From the NCBI GenBank assembly GCA_016195665.1, contig JACPZD010000040.1, forward strand, positions 1 through 64,000: DNA of 64,000 bases, given 5' to 3'. This DNA comes from Gammaproteobacteria bacterium. Lineage in GTDB: Bacteria; Pseudomonadota; Gammaproteobacteria; SURF-13. Positions 58,194-64,000 of this stretch are shown one piece after another. Each line of letters starts with the position of its first letter. The first letter of the stretch is position 1. Under the pieces are notes generated by a model. The model saw only the letters and a list, made by a program, of their open reading frames with translations. It had not been told where the DNA came from and searched no databases. Made by a program: the position numbers and the translations under genes.

Positions 58194-59345
58194 TCAATGA
58201 GTGGCCTGTTTCTTAAATTTACTGTTTTGGAAATTCTTCCAGGCTGCATCTACAAATGCCTTAAACTCTTGCCGAAAACGCTCTTGTCGAAAGTGCATGG
58301 CATTCTCTCTGCACCTTTCGGCGGAAATCCGGTCGCGCGCCTGTTCGAACTCTTCGATTGCATTGACTATCGCTGCGGCATTCTGCTCTTTAAAAAATAC
58401 GCCGGTGGGATGTTCATCATTCAGTCCACGTATCGTTTCGAGCACACCCCCCTTAGCATAGGCGATTACAGGTGTGCCACAGGCTTGCGCCTCCAGTGGG
58501 GAGATTCCAAAGTCCTCCTCGGCGGCAAATACAAAAGCCTTAGCGCGCTGCATAAAAGTTTTTAGACGATCTTGTTCTTGGTAACCCAGCAGCGTTATAT
58601 TCTGGTTCGCTTTTGCTTGGATCTTTTTGAAATCCGGCCCGTCGCCTATCACGACCAGCCTTTTGTCAGGCATTCCATTAAAAGCCTCAACAATAAGATC
58701 AATTTTCTTATAAGGCACCAGGCGTGACGCGGTAAGATAGAAATCTTCTTTTTGCTCGTGAAGTGCAAAGCTTGTGGTGTCTACCGGGGGATAAATTACA
58801 CTCGCCTCACGCCGATATACTTTCCAAATGCGTTTGGCGATAAAATGCGAGATGGCGATGAAACTATCCACACCGTTAGCCGTGCGCGCATCCCAGAGCC
58901 TCATTTTATGAAGCACCCATTTAGCCAGCCACCCTTTAATCCCCTTATCCAGACCCGTTTCTCGCAAATACTGATGCTGCAAGTCCCATGCATAACGCAT
59001 AGGAGAATAAACATAACTGATATGCAGTTGATCGGGGCCGGTTATAACGCCTTTTGCCACGGCATAGCTGCTGGAAATCACCAGATCGTAACCCGACAAG
59101 TCAAACTGCTCGATTGCGTAAGGCATCAAGCATAAATAGTGGCGATACTTGGTGCGGGCAAACGGTAATTTCTGGAGAAAAGAAGTATGTACTGGCTTGT
59201 TATAGATAAACCCACGTTGTGTCTCAGGAAGAAAATCAACCAGGCTAAATAGATCGGCGTCCGGGTAAAGGTGCAAAATCTGCTCAAGTACTCGTTCAGC
59301 CCCCGCGTAAACGGTTAACCAGTCATGGACGATAGCGATCTTCAT
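58194..59345 (-). CDS. GT4-family glycosyltransferase, first copy
   Basis: 383-residue GT-B enzyme that adds a sugar, often mannose, to a growing lipid-linked polysaccharide. KIAIVHDWLTVYAGAERVLEQI at the start, YVYSPMRYAWD and FIAISHFIAKRIWKVY in the N-domain, and donor-site motifs SRLVPYKKIDLIVEAFN, VIGDGPDFKKI and FAAEEDFGISPLEAQACGTPVIAY in the C-domain match the WbaZ-like branch of GT4. Substrate unknown. Confidence 0.92.
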   Translation of the reverse strand: MKIAIVHDWLTVYAGAERVLEQILHLYPDADLFSLVDFLPETQRGFIYNKPVHTSFLQKLPFARTKYRHYLCLMPYAIEQFDLSGYDLVISSSYAVAKGVITGPDQLHISYVYSPMRYAWDLQHQYLRETGLDKGIKGWLAKWVLHKMRLWDARTANGVDSFIAISHFIAKRIWKVYRREASVIYPPVDTTSFALHEQKEDFYLTASRLVPYKKIDLIVEAFNGMPDKRLVVIGDGPDFKKIQAKANQNITLLGYQEQDRLKTFMQRAKAFVFAAEEDFGISPLEAQACGTPVIAYAKGGVLETIRGLNDEHPTGVFFKEQNAAAIVNAIEEFEQARDRISAERCRENAMHFRQERFRQEFKAFVDAAWKNFQNSKFKKQATH

Positions 59346-59693
59346 ATACCTTTCCTGTGGACACTCTGAAACCCAGGGGTTCGTTGTATCATAACGAACG
59401 GGTTTGCAAAGAGCTAAGCGGTGCTGTAACTGAACAGGCCAACCAAGAAACCCTTACCCCGAGGCCCAAGCGTAGCAGGTAGCGCAACGCAGGGGCATAG
59501 CCCAGGAAGAGTTTTTTAGCCTTTCTCTAAGTATAGCAAACCACCACATGGGTATAGGAGACACCCCCTCTGGGTGCTAGAATGGCCCAGATGCAACAGT
59601 CAGCTCTGGAGGTCAGTCAGCGCCACCTGGGCGGGACGATTTCTACCCGAGAGGTAGATCTGTGGCGCCGACACTGGAGGCTAAGGTTCTCTC
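59346..59693. other. Intergenic region with palindrome and IS-like scar
   Basis: The inverted repeat GTTCGTT-GTATCAT-AACGAAC (59379-59399) is close to the start of the glycosyltransferase gene and could be an operator. From about 59540 the sequence has a low-quality open frame (MAQMQQSALEVSQRHLGG...) that resembles the end of a small insertion-sequence protein but is not identifiable. Confidence 0.5.
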
Positions 59694-59942
59694 ATGAAAG
59701 TCAGACTGCATCCACATGCTCAGGATCGATTGCAAGAGCGTGGGGCGACGGAAGAAGAGGTTATTGCAACAATCGAGCGCGGAGAACGTTTCGCCGCCAA
59801 GCATGGCAGGACAGGGTTCCGCTGTAACTTTCCATTCGACGGCGAGTGGAATAACAGACGATACTCAACAAAACAGGTTGAGGCGTACGCCGTTGAGGAA
59901 GATGGTTGGCTGGTGATCACAATAATCGTAAAATTCTTTTGA
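59694..59942 (+). CDS. DUF4258 domain protein (putative toxin-like)
   Basis: 82 residues: VRLHPHAQDRLQERGATEEEVIATIERGERF and ...NNRRYSTKQVEAYAVEEDGWLVITIIVKFF match the DUF4258 family, which shares a BrnT/RelE-like fold. It is followed 15 bases later by a DUF2283 gene; the two families are repeatedly found as pairs and have been proposed as TA-like modules. Activity is not established. Confidence 0.8.
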   Translation: MKVRLHPHAQDRLQERGATEEEVIATIERGERFAAKHGRTGFRCNFPFDGEWNNRRYSTKQVEAYAVEEDGWLVITIIVKFF

Positions 59943-59957
59943 TGAGCGGAGGCTGTT

Positions 59958-60188
59958 ATGAAACTCAGTTATGATTCGAAGTATAACGTTGCATATATAC
60001 GGTTCCATGAGAAGACAGGCCAGGTGACGACTATCAAGATCAGCGACGACATGAACATTGACATTGCCCCGGACGGTACCGTCTACGGTATTGAGTTGCT
60101 GAACGCAAATGAACAACTGACCAAGGACCACGGCACATTGATTGTTGAGTCAGGTGGCCAGCGCCAGGAAATAACCCTTGTGGCATGA
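59958..60188 (+). CDS. DUF2283 domain protein
   Basis: 76 residues: MKLSYDSKYNVAYIRFHEKTG..., DDMNIDIAPDGTVYGIELLNANEQL is the DUF2283 signature. It is likely to be the partner, possibly antitoxin, of the preceding DUF4258 protein. Confidence 0.82.
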   Translation: MKLSYDSKYNVAYIRFHEKTGQVTTIKISDDMNIDIAPDGTVYGIELLNANEQLTKDHGTLIVESGGQRQEITLVA

Positions 60189-60314
60189 AATTCCGGACAC
60201 CCTTCGCCCAGCGGAATTCTTCACGCCGCCGCCTGACCCGTGCATGCCGCCGATCACACCACTCAAGCAAGGTCTCTTGCGCTTGGAGGGATTGGAGAGT
60301 TTTGCGAAGGCTCA

Positions 60315-61445
60315 TCAACCAATTACTTTACGATACACGGCCAACGTCTTTTCCGCCGTTTGCCGCCACGTCATCTGCTGAGCCTTAATCAAGCCTTTTT
60401 CTATCAACCTGTCTCTGATGGCCCCATTGCTCACCACATAAAGCATGGCCTCGGTAATTTCGTCCACCGATTCCGGGTTGACCAGAATTGCCGCATCTCC
60501 GGCCACTTCGGGAAACGAGGTGGTATTCGACGTAATTACGGGAAGGCGGGATGCGAACGCTTCCAGCACAGGCAGCCCAAATCCTTCATAGAGAGACGGA
60601 AATACCAATGTACCCGCAGACTGAAGCAGTGCGCGTTTATCCTCCTCCGGGACATATTTTAGCCAACGCCCAACGCCAGCCAAATCCAGTTCGGCCAGTT
60701 TGGGAAGTAGGTCATCCACTCCCCAGCCCGCGCGTCCTGCAATGACCAAGGGGAGATCATATCTAATTTCCTCCGGCAGACGCAGAAACGCCTCAATTAC
60801 GCGTCCCAAGTTCTTTCTGGGTTGCAGCGTCCCGATAAACAGGAAATAGCCGGGCTTCAAGTTGTACTTGCCCAAGACCCGCCTCTTTTCATCTTCGTCC
60901 ACGGGATCAAAGTAGACGTTATCCACGGCAAGCGGAATAACGGTGATCCTTTCCGGAGAGATTTGGAAGTACCGTACTAAGTCGTCCACAACGAACTCGG
61001 AGATGGCGACATAATGATCCGCTGTCCTTACCATACGCTGGAACAACCAATTCTTTGCGCGCCTCAATCCCCGGCTGGCCCATTCAGGGCGCATCAGGGG
61101 AATAGGGTCCATAAGGGTAGCGACCACCGGTATACCACGCAGTTTGGGGATAAAATGGTCCGGGGCGTGAAAAAGATCAACACAGCCCTTGATTGACGCA
61201 CTGCCCGGGAAGGGTACGCCTGATATCGCGGTGAGCGCGGCGTTGACCGCATAGCGGCCGTGCAGAAGCTGTACGCCAGCCACCCTGGGATCGAAAGCCC
61301 CCTTGGCAAATGCATAGGTCTGTAGCGAACAACCCGGCGCCACAGACAAGTGCCCCAAGAGATGCCGGGTGTAAGTCCCGATTCCGTCCAACTGGCCAGA
61401 AACCAGTCCGGCATTAAGGACGGTGACGCCCAAGCCAACGCGCAT
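60315..61445 (-). CDS. GT4-family glycosyltransferase, second copy
   Basis: 376-residue GT-B enzyme. The N-domain begins MRVGLGVTVLNAGLVSGQLDGIGTYTRHLL, typical of the mannosyltransferase B-like branch; donor-site segments are FLFIGTLQPRKNLGRVIEAFL, VIAGRAGWG and VFPSLYEGFGLPVLEAFASRLPVITSN. Start codon overlaps the stop of the epimerase pseudogene (TGATG), so the two were once co-translated. Confidence 0.93.
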   Translation of the reverse strand: MRVGLGVTVLNAGLVSGQLDGIGTYTRHLLGHLSVAPGCSLQTYAFAKGAFDPRVAGVQLLHGRYAVNAALTAISGVPFPGSASIKGCVDLFHAPDHFIPKLRGIPVVATLMDPIPLMRPEWASRGLRRAKNWLFQRMVRTADHYVAISEFVVDDLVRYFQISPERITVIPLAVDNVYFDPVDEDEKRRVLGKYNLKPGYFLFIGTLQPRKNLGRVIEAFLRLPEEIRYDLPLVIAGRAGWGVDDLLPKLAELDLAGVGRWLKYVPEEDKRALLQSAGTLVFPSLYEGFGLPVLEAFASRLPVITSNTTSFPEVAGDAAILVNPESVDEITEAMLYVVSNGAIRDRLIEKGLIKAQQMTWRQTAEKTLAVYRKVIG

Positions 61446-61730
61446 CAGGCCGCTCCCTCGTACATCCAGCGCAATGTCCCTTTGATGGGCGGATAGCTCT
61501 CTCCGCCAAGGGCCTGGTGAAGCCGCTTATTGCACCCGGCCAGATGATTTATTTCATTCTCACGCACGAAAGCGGAGTTTACATCTACCTGAATCTAGTA
61601 GCCAGCGATCTTGGCCATGGCGTCCAACCAGGTGGCCACCATGTATGATCCATCATCAGCTTGCTGGCGGCGTAATGGTTCACCGGTTGCGGGTACACAG
61701 TTTCGTCGATGCCTTCGACCCCCGAATTTC
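61445..61730 (-). pseudogene. Decayed NAD-dependent epimerase/GDP-6-deoxymannose reductase-like
   Basis: On the minus strand one frame reads ETVYPQPVNHYAASKLMMDH, an SDR YxxxK active-site helix. A frameshift follows, then MVATWLDAMAKIAGY, a stop codon, and in the same frame RENEINHLAGCNKRLHQALG and PPIKGTLRWMYEGAA, the C-terminus of Rmd-type nucleotide-sugar reductases. About 100 residues between the two parts are deleted. It directly precedes the glycosyltransferase and may originally have supplied a GDP-deoxysugar such as rhamnose. Confidence 0.7.
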
Positions 61731-61759
61731 CGCACAGACAACCGGGGACAGACCACGGT

Positions 61760-61930
61760 TTTTTGAACAACTTTTTGAGTATTTCCCTGGGATCGTTGGC
61801 CGAACTCGAAGCCCAGCTTCTTAGCGCCTCTCGCCTCGGGTACGCGAACGTCGAAGCGGTTCTGGACAGAATCTATCGCGTCCGCGCTCTGATACTTGGC
61901 CTGAGAAATCACGTCAGGCGAAAATCATGA
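61760..61930 (+). pseudogene. Fragment of a four-helix-bundle (23S IVS-like) protein
   Basis: FLNNFLSISLGSLAELEAQL, LSASRLGYANVEAVLDRI and a basic end RNHVRRKS match the last two helices of the family of S23-type four-helix-bundle proteins. The first half is missing at the junction with the epimerase pseudogene. Confidence 0.6.
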
Positions 61931-62182
61931 TCCGGAAGTTGCCGCTTCACGTACCGCGCACGTTGAGAGTCTCCTCTCTGAAGGAGCACATGGAAGCGAG
62001 GGAGCGATAGCGGACGAGCGGTGTGCGACGACCCCCGCGTAGCCGTAGGGCCGGATGTTTTGTCGGACGCGAAGCGGGAGACAAAACATAAGGCAATGGG
62101 ATGGACTCCTCCTCCCCTAAACGGCATCTAGGCGCCAGACTGGAGGTCTCCCAAACCAGTTCCCAGGAAGAAGGAGTCCACG
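61931..62182 (+). mobile_element. 5' non-coding end of an IS110-family element
   Basis: About 250 bases with no credible gene immediately before a truncated IS110 transposase. It has several short inverted repeats (for example GTTTTGTC-GGACGCGAAGCGGGA-GACAAAAC, 62056-62085). In IS110-group elements this region encodes the structured bridge RNA. An intact bridge RNA cannot be shown here. Confidence 0.55.
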
Positions 62183-62400
62183 ATGAAGATTATCCGCGTT
62201 GGTGTAGATTTGGCAAAGAACGTTTTTCAGGTTCACGGGGTTGATCGGCATGAGAAGCCGGTATGGCGCCGGAGACTGAGCCGCGCCGAATGGGTGAAGG
62301 TGTTGCTGAACATGATCGAGCCAGGCTGCGAGATTGGGATGGAAGCCTGCGGTGGCGCCCACCACTGGGCCCGTCAACTGCAGCGGCACGGGATTACCTT
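62183..62400 (+). pseudogene. IS110-family transposase, N-terminal fragment
   Basis: MKIIRVGVDLAKNVFQVHGVD is the N-terminal RuvC-like DEDD motif with the first catalytic aspartate, and EIGMEACGGAHHWARQLQRHG carries the second acidic residue. The homology ends near codon 72, where LIAP..VKPYVK should follow; the rest of the frame is unrelated sequence leading into the methyltransferase gene. Inactive. Confidence 0.85.
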
Positions 62401-62450
62401 CTCACCCACAACATATTTTAACTGTGAGCCAGACTTGAGCAATTTTCCAA

Positions 62451-63689
62451 TTAGACAATTTCTATCTCGGGGAAGGGAAAAATCATATTCCCGCCACTGG
62501 AAAGAAATTCCTTCTCTCTGCGAATGATGCCGTCCTTGAAATGCCAAGGTAGTACAAGGAAGTAATCTGGCCGCATAGCCTTGGCGTCAGCCTCAGACAC
62601 AATAGGAATATGGCTGCCAGGCGTTACACAACCGAACTTATCCGGATTGACTTCGGCGATTGCCGGGATGTCTTTTTCGGTAAAACCACAGAATTGCAGT
62701 AGCACGTTGCCCTTGGTCGAGGCGCCATAACCAAGAATCTTTTTCCCATCCGCATTAAGCGAGCGAATCAGGCGCGTCAGATCGTCGCGATGGCGGAACA
62801 CACGCTCCTCGAAGTCGCGGTACGGTTTGGGCGTCTTTAACCCCATACGGTCTTCCTGTTCGAGCAGCCAGTCGATCACCGCCTGGTTGACTTTAATCGA
62901 CTTGTTAGACACCTTGGCCGCAGTTACCGCAAAGCTACCTCCATTAACTGCATTCATCACCACGTCCACCAGCCTCAAGCCGGCTCGCTCCAAAATCGTT
63001 TTAACAACCCCCAGCGAGTAATATTCGAGATGTTCATGGCAGATGGTGTCATAAGAATTCGTCCGTAACATTGACGGCATATAACTCTGCTCGAAATGCC
63101 AAATACCACCTTCGGCCAGAATAGACTCGATCTGCCGCGCAAACTCCACCGGGGCGTCAAGGTCATAAAACATCGCTATTGATGTCACGATCCGTGCAGG
63201 CCGCTGCTCAACCGAGTGGTACGCATCGGCAGAAAAGAAATCCGGAACCAGCGCAATGTCTGTTTGGTAGTATTGGGAAAATTTCTTGCCGGTAGGATCG
63301 ATACCTATGCGCCGAATACCCGCACTACGATATGCCTTCAGGGTGGTGGCATCGTTGCTGCCGATGTCCACCACAACATCGCCTGGATTGAGCGAAATCA
63401 ATCGCTCGAGGTAGGCCACTTTGTCAGTGAGATGGTTAACCATCGATTGATTGAGCCCCGAGCGATAGCCATAGTTGTCCCCGTACATTTCCGATGGCTC
63501 ATAAGTGTGCTTGAGCTGTAGAAGCCCGCTGTCCGGACACAACACCAACTCCAGCGGTCCTTCTGTTACCTTCTGGTCAGCACTTTTTGGGAATACGCCG
63601 GTCAGTGCTTGCACCCCAAGATTGAGCACAGAGATGAGGTGATCAGAGTCTCCTACTCTGCAGCGTTTTATTTCTTTGTATAAGTTCAC
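62451..63689 (-). CDS. SAM-dependent C-methyltransferase of deoxysugar/polysaccharide type
   Basis: 412 residues with the three-part layout of NDP-hexose C-methyltransferases: an N-terminal small domain (CRVGDSDHLISVLNLGVQALTG), a central SAM-binding domain with VVDIGSNDATTLKAY, and a C-terminal Rossmann-like domain (KKILGYGASTKGNVLLQF, VNPDKFG...). In the family the first domain holds a four-cysteine zinc site; here the expected second cysteine appears replaced (CRVGD for CRxCGS), so zinc binding may be weakened. It would methylate a nucleotide sugar for the polysaccharide. Confidence 0.85.
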   Translation of the reverse strand: MNLYKEIKRCRVGDSDHLISVLNLGVQALTGVFPKSADQKVTEGPLELVLCPDSGLLQLKHTYEPSEMYGDNYGYRSGLNQSMVNHLTDKVAYLERLISLNPGDVVVDIGSNDATTLKAYRSAGIRRIGIDPTGKKFSQYYQTDIALVPDFFSADAYHSVEQRPARIVTSIAMFYDLDAPVEFARQIESILAEGGIWHFEQSYMPSMLRTNSYDTICHEHLEYYSLGVVKTILERAGLRLVDVVMNAVNGGSFAVTAAKVSNKSIKVNQAVIDWLLEQEDRMGLKTPKPYRDFEERVFRHRDDLTRLIRSLNADGKKILGYGASTKGNVLLQFCGFTEKDIPAIAEVNPDKFGCVTPGSHIPIVSEADAKAMRPDYFLVLPWHFKDGIIRREKEFLSSGGNMIFPFPEIEIV

Positions 63690-63692
63690 TTG

Positions 63693-64000
63693 CTACTCCG
63701 TCATCCAATTGTCATCGAAAACAACACTTAAAAGTGCACCTGCGCTTTGCTCCCAAGTCATTCGCGCCATTTTTCGGGTGTCAGGCAATTGCTGAACCAG
63801 CTTCCTATCCCACCACACCGTCAACTCACGCGCCAATAAGTCCGCGTCTTCGAAATTCACGTAGGTAGCGAAATCTCCTGCGATTTCGTGAAATACGCGA
63901 ATGTCCGAGCAAATTATCGGCGTGCCATGAGTGGCTGCTTCAACCAGAGGCAAGCCAAATCCTTCACCCTTTGAGAGAAAAAGCAGGCCTGCCGCTTGGG
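63693..64000 (-). CDS. GT4-family glycosyltransferase, C-terminal part
   Basis: The frame runs off the right edge. QAAGLLFLSKGEGFGLPLVE followed by AATHGTPIICSDIRVFHEIAGD is the donor-binding E-x7-E region of GT4 enzymes, and the last residues read SVVFDDNWMTE. The stop lies 3 bases before the methyltransferase start, so the two genes are in one operon. Confidence 0.85.
   Translation of the reverse strand, partial: QAAGLLFLSKGEGFGLPLVEAATHGTPIICSDIRVFHEIAGDFATYVNFEDADLLARELTVWWDRKLVQQLPDTRKMARMTWEQSAGALLSVVFDDNWMTE

Noticed and set aside
59582-59827. Open frame before DUF4258
   Set aside because: It overlaps the better-supported DUF4258 gene in another frame; only the first 35 codons could be a relic of a mobile element.

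Overview
The window is about 64 kb of a moderately GC-rich proteobacterial chromosome, most likely a deep-branching gammaproteobacterium. The class call rests on gene content and order: tig-clpP-clpX-lon-hupB-tRNA-ppiD, metX-metW, dksA, smc next to ligA, ppk1 and ppx, prlC, srkA, UbiH-family hydroxylase and ubiD. A Mg-type HemB, an AmpG, and a single-haem cytochrome-porin of Cyc2-like layout are also present. No rRNA, CRISPR array, prophage or complete insertion sequence was seen. The genus cannot be named from the sequence alone.

Layout. 0.2-9.7 kb: acyl desaturase, pyrE, a chromate-transporter remnant, two toxin-antitoxin (TA) pairs, an ExoA-type AP endonuclease, ampG, the cytochrome-porin and a KimA-like APC permease. 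9.7-12.9 kb: metX-metW and a ubiquinone-type hydroxylase. 13-22 kb: proteostasis block (tRNA-Leu, tig, clpP, clpX, lon with a sigma32-like promoter, hupB with a strong sigma70 promoter, tRNA-Val, tRNA-Asp, ppiD); a 140-bp repeat flanks tRNA-Leu to tRNA-Asp in inverted orientation. 22-32 kb: DUF3579, dksA, CbbY-like phosphatase, cysZ, FGGY kinase, queF, smc, ligA (no zipA between the last two). 32-41 kb: a defence or stability island of TA modules (VapBC x2, MNT/HEPN, HicAB x2, HigBA, decayed HigB and VapC copies), two REP-type transposases with their palindromes, a type IV pilin and hemB. 41-51.4 kb: ppk1, ppx, aroE, ald, srkA, prlC, xthA. 51.4-64 kb: an exopolysaccharide locus (polyprenyl-P sugar transferase, two membrane proteins, ubiD, DUF2784 in one overlapping operon; two GT4 glycosyltransferases, a C-methyltransferase, a partial GT4), broken by TA pairs, an IS110 remnant and pseudogenes.

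The most unusual feature is a family of about 30-52 bp palindromic elements, eight copies here. They share an outer stem and an inner stem that covary between copies (GTCGC/GCGAC against GCCGC/GCGGC). Three copies lie inside protein-coding genes without breaking the frame: two in prlC, which lengthen the protein by about the 33 residues by which it exceeds E. coli oligopeptidase A, and one at the 3' end of the FGGY kinase. The others sit inside three MITE-like elements or between genes. One MITE, with perfect 16-bp ends and a TGAC duplication, has landed exactly in front of the ppk1 start codon, separating the gene from a good Pho box and from its probable original ribosome-binding site. This looks like a mobile palindrome that tolerates, and perhaps favours, insertion in coding sequence, similar in behaviour to the Rickettsia palindromic elements but unrelated in sequence as far as can be judged by eye.
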